This document shows positions 21,827 through 30,165 of a stretch of 64,000 nucleotides of DNA, piece after piece. How positions within the stretch are numbered: the stretch's first letter is position 1; each line of letters begins with the position of its first letter. Origin of the DNA: Roseateles toxinivorans (GTDB taxonomy: Bacteria; Pseudomonadota; Gammaproteobacteria; Burkholderiales; Burkholderiaceae_C); NCBI RefSeq assembly GCF_004362525.1, contig NZ_SNXS01000002.1:930001-994000 (forward strand). Direction: 5' to 3'. The notes beneath the pieces are model-generated. The model did not search any database and was not told the DNA's origin. It worked only from the letters and a program-made list of their open reading frames with translations. The position numbers and the translations under genes are program-made.

Positions 21827-24045
21827 CACGCTCATCACCACTTTCCCCGACGCTGGGCATGCTGCTGCTGGGCGTGCTTGCGCTCCTGGCCTCCTGCGCC
21901 AACCCGGCGCTGAAGCAGGCCGACGACCTGGCGCGCGGCAATCAGCCCCTGCAGGCTCACGCCCTGCTCAGCACGGCGCTGGTGCAGGAGCCGGGCAACG
22001 CCAATCTGCGCGCCGCGCAGATCCGCATGCGCGAGCGCGCCAGCTCGCAGCTGGTGCTGCAGATCGATGCCTCGCGCACGGCCATGCGCTGGGACGACGC
22101 CCGCGACTATCTGGACCGGCTGACCGAGCTGGAACCCAAGCACCCGCGCCTGAAGCAGCTGAGCAACGAGATCGTCCGCGGCCAGAAACAGGAGCGCCTG
22201 CTGGGCGAGGCCCGCCAGCTCTTGAAGGCCAATCAGCTGGGTCAGGCCGAGGCGCGTGTGCGCGAGGTCTTGATCGAGACCCCCGGCCACCCCGGCGCCC
22301 GCGCGTTGGCACAGCAGCTGCATGACCGCAAGCCGCTGGAGGCGCTCAATACCGAGCTGGCGCCGGCCTTCCAGAAGCCGGTGACCCTGGAGTTCCGCGA
22401 GGCGCCGCTGCGCAATGTGTTCGAGGCGCTGTCGCGCAGCACCGGCATCAACTTCGTGTTCGACAAGGATGTGCGCGGCGACAGCAAGGTCACGATCTTC
22501 CTGCGCAACGTCACCCTGGACGAGGCCATGCGGGTGATCCTCAGCACCCAGCAGCTGGACCGCAAGCTGCTGAATGAATCGTCGGTGCTGATCTTCCCCA
22601 ACACCCAGGGCAAGCAGCGCGAGCATCAGGAACTGATCACCCGCACGCTGTACCTGGCCAATGCCGATGTGAAGCAGGTGCAGACCCTGGTGCGCACGAT
22701 CGCCAAGGTGCGCGACATCTATATCGACGAGCGCCTGAACCTGATGGTGGTGCGCGACACGCCCGAGGTGATGCGTCTGGTCGAGCGGCTGATTGCCTCG
22801 GTCGATCTGCCCGAACCCGAGGTCATGCTCGAGGTGGAGGTGATGGAGCTGGCCACCGACCGCGTCGACGCGCTGGGCCTGCAGTGGCCCGATTCGGTGC
22901 AGTTCGGTCTGCCGACCCGCGACTTTGCCGGCAACGTCAACGGCCTGGCCACCGGTCAGGTGCCCGTCGGCCGGCGCAACGAGTTCCGGGCCACTATCGC
23001 CAACCCGGCCCTCTTGGCTACGCTACGCGGCACCTCGGGCAACGTGAATCTGCTGGCCAATCCGAAGATACGGGTGCGCAACAAGGAAAAGGCCAAGGTG
23101 CAGATCGGCGAGAAGCTGCCGGTGTTCACGACCACGACGGCGGTCAACGTCGGCACCTCTGCCTCGGTGTCCTATCTGGACGTGGGCCTGAAGCTGGACG
23201 TCGAGCCGACCATTCAGCTGGACAACGACGTCAGCATCAAGGTGGCGCTGGAGGTCAGCAATTTGATACGTCAGGTGCAGGGCCCGGCGGGCTCGATCGC
23301 CTACCAGGTCGGCACCCGCGTCACCAGCACGACCTTGCGGCTGAACGATGGCGAGACGCAGATCCTGGCCGGCCTGATCAATGATGAAGACCGCCACACG
23401 GCGGCCGGCGTGCCGGGCCTGTCTTCGCTGCCGGTGGTGGGACGCCTGTTCGGCCTGCAGACCGACACGCGCAACAAGACCGAGGTGGTGCTGCTGATCA
23501 CGCCGCGCATCGTGCGCAATCTGGCCCTGCCGGATTCGAGCTTCACCCAGCTGGCCGGTGGCACCGACAGTGCCCCGGGCGCCTTCAGCAGCCTGCTGCG
23601 CTCGTCCGGGGCCAAGGCCGGTGTCGGTATCAGCAGCGGCGGCAGCGCCGCCCCGGCCTTTGCAGCGCCCGCCGCAGCGCCTGCGCAGGCGGCTCCCGTT
23701 GATGAAGTGGTGCTGAACTTTGCCGTCACGCCCCAGGTGGCGCCGGGTGGCACCCTGTCGGTGACCTTGAAGCAGGACGGCGGCGCCACCATTCGCGGCG
23801 AGGTCGAGTTCGACCCCAGCCTGCTGGCACCCGCCCAGGCCGCGGCCAACACCGGCACCGGCCGCGTGCCCTTCGAGCTGGGCCCGCGCGGCGAGCGGGT
23901 GGTCGTGTTCCGCGCCCTGCCGGCCGCCAGCGGTCAGATGCTGGCCGTCAATATCGTCAGCGTCTCGGCCACCGGCCCGGGCGGCGAGGCGCCGACGGTG
24001 CGGCTCGATGGCCAGGGCTTGGCGACTGTAGGCAAGGCACCCTGA
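21823..24045 (+). CDS. gspD: Outer-membrane secretin GspD with TPR-like start and C-terminal cohesin-like domain
   Basis: A 740-residue lipoprotein: the signal ends in LASC, so Cys about 25 would be lipidated. Residues 28-160 look like TPR helices (PGNANLRAAQIRMRERA). Residues about 180-265 form the N0/STN domain (VTLEFREAPLRNVFEALSRSTGINFV), then N1, then the secretin barrel at about 340-570 (VEPTIQLDNDVSIKVALEVSNL; LINDEDR; VPGLSSLPVVGRLF). Residues about 625-738 add a cohesin-like beta domain (NFAVTPQVAPGGTLSVTLK), unusual for classical GspD. It forms the outer-membrane gate. Start overlaps the previous stop by 4 nt. Confidence 0.9.
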   Translation: MTRSSPLSPTLGMLLLGVLALLASCANPALKQADDLARGNQPLQAHALLSTALVQEPGNANLRAAQIRMRERASSQLVLQIDASRTAMRWDDARDYLDRLTELEPKHPRLKQLSNEIVRGQKQERLLGEARQLLKANQLGQAEARVREVLIETPGHPGARALAQQLHDRKPLEALNTELAPAFQKPVTLEFREAPLRNVFEALSRSTGINFVFDKDVRGDSKVTIFLRNVTLDEAMRVILSTQQLDRKLLNESSVLIFPNTQGKQREHQELITRTLYLANADVKQVQTLVRTIAKVRDIYIDERLNLMVVRDTPEVMRLVERLIASVDLPEPEVMLEVEVMELATDRVDALGLQWPDSVQFGLPTRDFAGNVNGLATGQVPVGRRNEFRATIANPALLATLRGTSGNVNLLANPKIRVRNKEKAKVQIGEKLPVFTTTTAVNVGTSASVSYLDVGLKLDVEPTIQLDNDVSIKVALEVSNLIRQVQGPAGSIAYQVGTRVTSTTLRLNDGETQILAGLINDEDRHTAAGVPGLSSLPVVGRLFGLQTDTRNKTEVVLLITPRIVRNLALPDSSFTQLAGGTDSAPGAFSSLLRSSGAKAGVGISSGGSAAPAFAAPAAAPAQAAPVDEVVLNFAVTPQVAPGGTLSVTLKQDGGATIRGEVEFDPSLLAPAQAAANTGTGRVPFELGPRGERVVVFRALPAASGQMLAVNIVSVSATGPGGEAPTVRLDGQGLATVGKAP

Positions 24046-24051
24046 ACCGAC

Positions 24052-24546
24052 ATGAGCAGCGAAGAAGCACGCGTCCAGCGTTCGAGTCGTGGTTTCACGC
24101 TCGTCGAGATGCTGATCGTGCTCGCCATCATGGGCGTGCTGGCGGCGGCGGCGCGGCCCATTCTCGAGCTGTCGGTGCAGCGCAGCCAGGAGTTCGCCCT
24201 GCGCGAGGCGCTGCGCACCCTGCGCACCGGCATCGATGCCTACAAGAAGGCGGCCGAGGCCGGACGGATTGCGGTCGCGGCCGATGCCTCGGGCTACCCA
24301 CCCAGCCTGCAGGCCCTGGTGCAGGGTGTGCCCGACGCCAAATCGCCCAAGGACATCAAGCTCTACTTCCTGCGTCGCCTTCCCCGCGACCCGTTCTCGG
24401 ACCCCACGGTACCGGCCGAAGACAGCTGGGGCCAGCGCAGCTCGGATAGTCCGCCCGATGCACCGCAGGCCGGCCGCGATGTGTTCGATGTGTTCTCGCG
24501 CTCGGAGCGCGTGGCGCTGGACGGCAGCAAGGTGAAGGACTGGTGA
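24052..24546 (+). CDS. Pseudopilin (GspG/H-like), second in operon
   Basis: A 164-residue prepilin-like protein with cleavage site RG|FTLVEMLIVLAIMGVLAA after a 14-residue leader. The body has YPPSLQALVQGVPDAKSPKD and LRRLPRDPFSDPT, which is GspG-like. The Glu at +5 (FTLVE) needed for assembly is present. Six nt after gspD; its stop overlaps the next ATG by one base (TGATG). Probably a minor pseudopilin. Confidence 0.85.
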   Translation: MSSEEARVQRSSRGFTLVEMLIVLAIMGVLAAAARPILELSVQRSQEFALREALRTLRTGIDAYKKAAEAGRIAVAADASGYPPSLQALVQGVPDAKSPKDIKLYFLRRLPRDPFSDPTVPAEDSWGQRSSDSPPDAPQAGRDVFDVFSRSERVALDGSKVKDW

Positions 24547-24926
24547 TGAAGGCTTCCAAGGGCTTCACCCTGATCGAGCTGCTGGTGGTGATGAGCATCG
24601 TCGCCCTGCTGGCCTCCATCGTTGCGCCGCGCTACTTCGCCAGTCTGCAGCGCTCGAAGGAGACGGCGCTGCGCACCTCGCTGAACGTGATGCGCGATGC
24701 CATCGATCAATACGCCGCCGACCGTGGCCGCTATCCCGAGACCCTGGAGGAGCTGGCCCAGGCACGCTACATCCGCGGCGTGCCCGAAGACCCGCTGACC
24801 GGCAGCGTCGAGACCTGGGTGCTGGTCACCCCGCCGCCCGATCTGCCGCTGAAGGGCTCGCTGTACGACGTGCGCAGCGGCGCCGCCGGTCGTGCGGCCG
24901 ACGGGCGGCTGTATGCGGATTGGTAG
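24546..24926 (+). CDS. Pseudopilin (GspG-like), third in operon
   Basis: A 126-residue prepilin-like protein with a very short leader (MKASKG|FTLIELLVVMSIVALLASIV) and Glu at +5. The body carries QYAADRGRYPETLEEL and GVPEDPLTGSVETW, the GspG-like pattern without the full calcium loop. Start ATG 24546 preferred over the overlapping GTG 24543. Its end overlaps the next gene by 14 nt. Confidence 0.85.
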   Translation: MKASKGFTLIELLVVMSIVALLASIVAPRYFASLQRSKETALRTSLNVMRDAIDQYAADRGRYPETLEELAQARYIRGVPEDPLTGSVETWVLVTPPPDLPLKGSLYDVRSGAAGRAADGRLYADW

Positions 24927-25446
24927 CAGGACAAGGCCGCAGGCCGGGTTTACCTACATCGGCCTGCTGCTGTTCGTCGCCATCACCGGTGCCGCCCTGG
25001 CCGCCCTGGGTCAGGCCTGGACCACGGCGGTGCAGCGCGAGAAGGAGCGCGAGCTGGAGTTTCGCGGCCGCGAGATCGCTCAGGCCATTCAGTCCTACCG
25101 TATGGCCAGCCCGGCCCAGGCCAATCAGCCGCCGCAGTATCCGCGCAGCCTGGACGATCTGCTGGTCGATGCCCGCCAGCTCAAGCCGCGCCATCACCTG
25201 CGCCGGCTCTATCCCGACCCGCTGACCGGCAAGGCCGACTGGGTGCTGATCCCGGACCCGGCCAACCCGCAGGCCTTTCATGGCCTGCGCAGCCGCTCCG
25301 AGCAGCAGCTGATGCGCCGCCAGCGGCCCGACGGGACGCCGCTGCTGAAAGCCTCGGAATGGGTCTTTCTGGCCCAGGACGGTGCGCCTGCCGCACCGGC
25401 GCAGGGAGCCTCGGCCCCCGATGGCAATGCCTCGGGAATTCCCTGA
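24913..25446 (+). CDS. Divergent pseudopilin-like protein, last gene of the secretion operon
   Basis: A 177-residue protein starting at ATG 24913 inside the previous gene. After a basic leader comes GFTYIGLLLFVAITGAALA, a prepilin-like hydrophobic segment in which the usual Glu at +5 is Ile/Gly instead. The body shows the family pattern YPRSLDDLLVDARQLKPRHHLRRLYPDPLTG. The loss of Glu5 is typical of a tip pseudopilin such as GspK rather than a filament subunit. The C-terminal tail is Ala/Pro-rich. No terminator is evident after it. Confidence 0.75.
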   Translation: MRIGSRTRPQAGFTYIGLLLFVAITGAALAALGQAWTTAVQREKERELEFRGREIAQAIQSYRMASPAQANQPPQYPRSLDDLLVDARQLKPRHHLRRLYPDPLTGKADWVLIPDPANPQAFHGLRSRSEQQLMRRQRPDGTPLLKASEWVFLAQDGAPAAPAQGASAPDGNASGIP

Positions 25447-25625
25447 CACGGAATCTGGCCCCGCTCTACCGCGCAGGGCTGGTAATTACCCGAATCCCCC
25501 CTTGTTCGAGGGGTGGGCAACTCAGGATGTCAAGTGAATACCGCGCGCCCACAATCGATTACTCAATGTTGTGGAGTGTTTTCACTAATATTTCACATAT
25601 TGCATCGCCGGGTTTGCTGATGCTT

Positions 25626-25641
25626 TGGTACCACCAGGGCT
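25626..25641 (+). promoter_or_regulatory. Candidate sigma-54 promoter of the PEP-CTERM gene
   Basis: TGGTACCACCAGGGCT has the GG (25627-25628) and GC (25639-25640) separated by 10 nt and five further matches to the sigma-54 consensus. It lies about 60 bp before the PEP-CTERM start. PEP-CTERM genes in related bacteria are known to depend on RpoN and the PrsK/PrsR pair, which supports the reading. Confidence 0.5.
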
Positions 25642-25701
25642 GCACAGCTCGCGCCAAACCGTGGTGTGCAACACCAAAACCATTGGTAAAAGGGCTTGTA
25701 T

Positions 25702-26433
25702 ATGAAGAAGATGTTGAAAACAGCGCTGGCCACCGCGGCACTCGCCGGCATGGGCCTCGCGCAAGCGGCGGTCATCACCTTTGATGGCCTGGCGGATTCG
25801 CCATTTGCCACCGGTATGCCTCTGCTGGGCCATGACGACGAGTTCTATCAGGCCGGCTACTGGCTGGCGCCCTTCTCCAACCAGGCCGGCGCCACGGCAG
25901 GTGACCTGGTGGGCGCGATTGTTGACGGTTCCGATCTGGCCAACACCTGCTGGAGCGTGGCCTGCCCGACCAATAACTCGAGCAAGTTTTTCACCGCGCT
26001 GAATGACGGCGCCTTCGCGATGGGCGCATTGAGCGGTCAGGGCTTCAAGCTGGACAGCTTCCAGGCCAGCTTTGTCGGCGCCGGCGGCGAGGTGTTTCCG
26101 AGCACGACGCTGCTGCTGCGCATCCAGGGTGCCAAGGTCGGTGGCGGCTCGCTGACGGCCCAGTTCAATCTGCCGGGTCAGAGCGGCGGTGTGTTCAGCT
26201 TCCAGAACTACGCCACCAGCGGCGCATTTGCCTCCCAGCTGTTCACCAATGTGATTTTCTACGGTCTGGCCTGCAATGCCCAGGGCAGCTGCTCGGCCTT
26301 CTCGTCCGACAAGGGCCAGTTCGCGCTGGACAACATCGCTGTGACGGCAGTTCCTGAGCCGTCCAGCTGGCTGATGATGGGTCTGGGTCTGGCCGCCTTC
26401 GGCGCCTTCGCCCGTCGCCGCAACGCCGCCTGA
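25702..26433 (+). CDS. PEP-CTERM protein of the QFxxD type
   Basis: A 243-residue exported protein starting at ATG 25702 with AAAGGG 8 nt upstream. The signal peptide is MKKMLKTALATAALAGMGLAQA. The body is beta-rich with one Cys pair region (CWSVACP). QFALDN near residue 212 fits the QFxxD tag of the NF038120-type family. The end is VPEPSSWLMMGLGLAAFGAFARRRNAA: the PEP motif, membrane helix and Arg-rich tail that exosortase (EpsH/XrtA type) recognises. The protein would be sorted to the envelope or exopolysaccharide; no exosortase gene is in the window. Followed 51 bp later by a subtilase. Confidence 0.92.
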   Translation: MKKMLKTALATAALAGMGLAQAAVITFDGLADSPFATGMPLLGHDDEFYQAGYWLAPFSNQAGATAGDLVGAIVDGSDLANTCWSVACPTNNSSKFFTALNDGAFAMGALSGQGFKLDSFQASFVGAGGEVFPSTTLLLRIQGAKVGGGSLTAQFNLPGQSGGVFSFQNYATSGAFASQLFTNVIFYGLACNAQGSCSAFSSDKGQFALDNIAVTAVPEPSSWLMMGLGLAAFGAFARRRNAA

Positions 26434-26484
26434 TCCAACGATCAGCGCCGCACGCCGCATCCGCCAAATTTAAAGGAATCTTCA

Positions 26485-29400
26485 ATGAAACTACGTCCCG
26501 TTTCCCTGGCCGCCCTGGCCCTGTTCGCCGGCATGAGCACCCATGCCATTGCCCAGGAACGCCGCACCTACATCGTCCAGCTGACCGGTGAGCCCGCCGC
26601 CACCTATGCCGGTGGTGTGGACGGCTATGCCGCCACCCGCGTCACCGAAGGCCAGCGCTTCGTGTTCCAGGCCGACGCCGTCCAGGCCTATGTCGGCTAT
26701 CTGGAAGGCAAGCAGAAGAGCGTTGCCGCCATCGTCGGCAACGCGCCCATCCTGGCCACCTACACCACGGTGCTGAACGGCTTTGCCGCCAGCCTGACCG
26801 AGTCCGAAGTGCAGCAACTGCGTGCCAGCTCGCTGGTGCTGGACATCCAGGCCGACGAGCCTCGCCAGCTGCTGACCACCACCACCTCCAAGTTCCTGGG
26901 CCTCAGCGCCCCCGGCGGCCTGTGGTCGCAGACCGTGGGCGGCAACCTGAACAAGGGCGAGAACATCGTCATCGGCATCATTGACAGCGGCATCTGGCCC
27001 GAGAACCCCGCCTTCGCCGACCGCGTTGACGGCATGGGCGTGCCGACGCACGACCTGAACGGCACGCAAGTCTATGGCGCACCTGCGGGTTGGGCCGGCG
27101 CTTGCGTCCCCGGCACCGGCTTCAACCCTGCCACCCATTGCAACAACAAGCTGATCGGTGCGCGCTACTTCAATACCGGCTTCAAGGCCGGCCAGCCGGT
27201 CCTGCACTGGACCGACTTCGCCGACTCGCCGCGTGACTCCGGCTCCGGCGGACCCGCCGGCAACAGCGGCCATGGCGGCCACGGCACGCACACCGCCTCC
27301 ACCGCCGGCGGCAACAGCCTGAACCCGGCCACCGTCAGCGGCATTGCCATGGGCGATGCCTCCGGCATGGCCCCGCGGGCCCGCATCGCGGCCTACAAGG
27401 TTTGCTGGACCTTCCCGAACGCCGCTGCCACCGATGGCACCGGCAGCCAGAACACCTGCTACAGCTCGGACAGCGTGGCCGCCATCGACCGCGCGGTGCA
27501 GGACGGCGTCAATGTGCTGAACTACTCGATCAGCGGCAGCCAGACCTCGGTCAATGACCCCGTCGAGCAGGCCTTCCTGCGCGCGGCCAATGCCGGCGTC
27601 TTCGTCGCCGCCTCGGCCGGCAACAGCGGCCCCGGCAATGCCGTGGCCCACGTCAGCCCCTGGCTGACCACTGTCGCGGCCTCCACGCACGACCGCTTCA
27701 ACCAGGGTGATGTGAACCTGGGCAATGGCGCCAAGTACTCGGGCGCCTCGCTGAACGTGACACCGCTGGGTTCGTCGCCGATGATCCGCGCCGAAGACGC
27801 CGGCATGGGCGGTGGCAACGCCAATCTGTGCTTCAGCTCCAGCCCCCCGGCGGGCCAGGTCCTGCTGGACCCCGCCAAGGTCGCCGGCAAGATCGTCGTC
27901 TGCACCCGCGGCAACAACGCCCGTGTCGACAAGAGCTTTGCGGTCGCCCAGGCAGGTGGCGTCGGCATGGTGATGGCCGACAACGGCTCCGGCCTGGTCG
28001 CCGAAGCCCACTCGGTGCCGACGGTCCATGTCAGCGCCGCCGACGGTGCCCTGGTCAAGGCCTACGCCGCGGGTGCCAACCCCACCGGCGCGATCTCGGC
28101 CTTCTACCCCGGCAGCGTGCCCGCCCCGGTGATGGCCAGCTTCTCGTCGCGCGGCCCGAACATGGGTGACGCGAACATGCTCAAGCCCGATCTGACCGCG
28201 CCCGGCGTGGACGTGATCGCCGGCGTGACCTACGACCTGACGATGGCCGAGAAGGATGCCGTGGCCGCTGGCACCTGGACGCCGCCTGCAGACTTCGCCT
28301 CCTACCAGGGCACCTCGATGTCCAGCCCGCACATTGCCGGCCTGAGCGCCCTGCTGAAGCAGGCGCACCCGAGCTGGTCGCCGGCCGCCATCAAGTCCGC
28401 CTTGATGACGACGACGATGTCGACGCTGAACGACGGCCAGGCCGGCATGGCCAATGGCCTGCTGCCCTGGGCGCAGGGCACCGGCCATGTTGTGCCGAAC
28501 AAGGCCACCGACCCGGGCCTGGTGTTCGACAACAGCAACATCGACTGGATCCGTTACCAGTGCAAGGCCAACCGGACGGCCGTCACGGCATCCGAATGCA
28601 GCACCTACGGCACGCTGGACGAGACCTACAACGTCAATCTGCCCAGCATCACCGTGGGCGCCGTCACCGGCTCGACGACCGTGACCCGCCGTGTCAAGAA
28701 TGTGGGCGGCTCCACGGCCACCTATACGCCGACCATCGTGGCACCGACCGGCTTCACCGCCGTGGTTGCACCGGCGTCGCTGACCCTGACCGATGGCGCC
28801 ACCGGCACCTTCACCGTCAAGCTGACGGCTGCGGGCGCCGCCGAGAACGTGTGGGGTTACGGTTCGCTGACCTGGAGCGATGGCACGCACAACGTCAAGA
28901 TCCCGGTCACCGCACGCGTGGGCAAGGCCATCACCGCTCCGGCGGAGCTGACCGCCACCTCGGCTGCAGGCACCCGCCTGGTGACGGTCAAGACCGGCTT
29001 TGCCGGCCGCATGACCGCCAACAAGGGTGGCCTGAAGGACGTGGTCATGGGTGACCAGGCCAGCCTGGCCCCGGGCGCGCTGACCTCGGCCGGCCTGAAG
29101 ACGGCCTGCACGAACGGCAACGATCTGGCCAACGTCAAGGTCTATAACGTGGCCATCCCGGCCGGTACCATCGTCGCCCGTTTCGCCCTGCGCGATGCGG
29201 ACGTCGGCACCGACGGTGATGACAACGACATGGGCCTGCTGACACCCGGCGGTACCTGGATCTATTCGGGCAGAGACGGCTCGAACGAGGATGTGCAGAT
29301 TGACAGCCCGGCCGCCGGCAACTACAAGGTCTGCGTGGTCGCCTACGGTGGCGCTGCAACGATGACGCACCGCCTGTCCAACTGGGTGGTGACGCCCGCC

Positions 29401-29640
29401 GATGTGGGCGGCAAGTTCAACGTCATGCTGCCGGGTCAGGTCTATGCCGCAGGCACCTCGACGGTGGGCTTCGCATGGTCCGGCCTGGGAGCCAACGGCC
29501 GCTATGTCGGTGGCGTCCAGTTTAAGGACGCCGGCGGCGTGGTGCAAGCCACGACCGTGGTCCGTGTCGACACCGGTGCAGCTCCGCTGTCCGCGTCGAC
29601 CAAGGACCTGTCGCCGAAGGCGCTGTCCAAGCTGAACTGA
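26485..29640 (+). CDS. Secreted subtilisin-like serine protease (S8) with I9, PA and Fn3-like domains
   Basis: A 1051-residue preproenzyme with AAAGGAAT before the ATG. Signal peptide to about 23 (MSTHAIAQ); I9 inhibitor propeptide about 28-125 (RTYIVQLTGEP). The S8 domain about 150-640 has Asp167 (VIGIIDSGI), His266 (GGHGTHTAS) and Ser611 (GTSMSSPHIAG). A PA insert lies within it (about 430-545), then an Fn3-like domain (about 700-810), and a C-terminal beta domain to the end. No PEP-CTERM or autotransporter tail, so it is probably released through a type II-like route. The double hairpin after the stop ends the transcript. Confidence 0.94.
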   Translation: MKLRPVSLAALALFAGMSTHAIAQERRTYIVQLTGEPAATYAGGVDGYAATRVTEGQRFVFQADAVQAYVGYLEGKQKSVAAIVGNAPILATYTTVLNGFAASLTESEVQQLRASSLVLDIQADEPRQLLTTTTSKFLGLSAPGGLWSQTVGGNLNKGENIVIGIIDSGIWPENPAFADRVDGMGVPTHDLNGTQVYGAPAGWAGACVPGTGFNPATHCNNKLIGARYFNTGFKAGQPVLHWTDFADSPRDSGSGGPAGNSGHGGHGTHTASTAGGNSLNPATVSGIAMGDASGMAPRARIAAYKVCWTFPNAAATDGTGSQNTCYSSDSVAAIDRAVQDGVNVLNYSISGSQTSVNDPVEQAFLRAANAGVFVAASAGNSGPGNAVAHVSPWLTTVAASTHDRFNQGDVNLGNGAKYSGASLNVTPLGSSPMIRAEDAGMGGGNANLCFSSSPPAGQVLLDPAKVAGKIVVCTRGNNARVDKSFAVAQAGGVGMVMADNGSGLVAEAHSVPTVHVSAADGALVKAYAAGANPTGAISAFYPGSVPAPVMASFSSRGPNMGDANMLKPDLTAPGVDVIAGVTYDLTMAEKDAVAAGTWTPPADFASYQGTSMSSPHIAGLSALLKQAHPSWSPAAIKSALMTTTMSTLNDGQAGMANGLLPWAQGTGHVVPNKATDPGLVFDNSNIDWIRYQCKANRTAVTASECSTYGTLDETYNVNLPSITVGAVTGSTTVTRRVKNVGGSTATYTPTIVAPTGFTAVVAPASLTLTDGATGTFTVKLTAAGAAENVWGYGSLTWSDGTHNVKIPVTARVGKAITAPAELTATSAAGTRLVTVKTGFAGRMTANKGGLKDVVMGDQASLAPGALTSAGLKTACTNGNDLANVKVYNVAIPAGTIVARFALRDADVGTDGDDNDMGLLTPGGTWIYSGRDGSNEDVQIDSPAAGNYKVCVVAYGGAATMTHRLSNWVVTPADVGGKFNVMLPGQVYAAGTSTVGFAWSGLGANGRYVGGVQFKDAGGVVQATTVVRVDTGAAPLSASTKDLSPKALSKLN

Positions 29641-29652
29641 TGTGAATGAAGC

Positions 29653-29713
29653 GGGCCACCTCACGGTGGCCCAACCTTCAGGAGGCCGCAGGCGTGATGC
29701 TTGCGGCCTTTTT
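29653..29713 (+). terminator. Tandem hairpins with T-run, terminator of the subtilase gene
   Basis: First hairpin GGGCCACC/GGTGGCCC with a 4-nt loop (29653-29672), without a T-run. Second hairpin GGCCGCA/TGCGGCC (29684-29708) followed by five T. The second is a good intrinsic terminator 50 bp after the subtilase stop, facing the convergent lipoprotein gene. Confidence 0.85.
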
Positions 29714-29716
29714 CAT

Positions 29717-30124
29717 TTACTGCGTCGAGCTGGCCGGCCCGGCCTTGTTCAGCTGGCAGCGGCCGGCCACGCAGCTGGCCCCCGGATCGGGCAGGTACTG
29801 ACAGTTGGACAGCATGCCGCTGCGCGCCTGTTCTTCGGCCTGCAGCTTGGCATGGCGCTCGACCAGGGGCTTCAGCGCAGCCTCGTCTGTCTGCTTCGAC
29901 GACCATGCCAGATAGCCGCCCGGGCCGCCGCAGGGCTTGTGGCCCACGCCTATGCTGCGGCATTGGGCCTGGCTGTCGCAGGGCGCGTCCCCAACCTGGG
30001 CAACGATGCGCGGCCACAGCGCTGCGCTGGTTTCTGGCGTGGCTGCTTCAGGCCTGCCGGCGCAGGCGCTGCCGAGCAGGGCCAGCAAGAGCAGCAGCGG
30101 CGGGCGATAGGGTGTGTTTGTCAT
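29717..30124 (-). CDS. Small Cys-rich lipoprotein
   Basis: Start at ATG 30124 gives a lipoprotein signal MTNTPYRPPLLLLLALLGSAC with lipobox LGSAC. The 135-residue product then has DAPCDSQAQCRSIGVGHKPCGGP and a second Cys group near the end (LSNCQYLPDPGASCVAGRC), suggesting disulfides in a compact periplasmic domain. Function unknown. It is convergent with the subtilase gene and follows the autotransporter protease on the same strand after 41 nt, so could be co-transcribed with it. Confidence 0.75.
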   Translation of the reverse strand: MTNTPYRPPLLLLLALLGSACAGRPEAATPETSAALWPRIVAQVGDAPCDSQAQCRSIGVGHKPCGGPGGYLAWSSKQTDEAALKPLVERHAKLQAEEQARSGMLSNCQYLPDPGASCVAGRCQLNKAGPASSTQ

Positions 30125-30165
30125 GCCCGATGCTCGGGCATCGCGGGCGCGCTGGCAAGCGCTCG

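Noticed and set aside
26431-26446. CTGATC-CAAC-GATCAG hairpin as a terminator after the PEP-CTERM gene
   Set aside because: Six-bp stem without a T-run; may be chance.
26491-29664. A 1057-codon minus-strand frame opposite the subtilase
   Set aside because: Shadow of the subtilase; composition of Gly/Arg/His/Val and no conserved motif.
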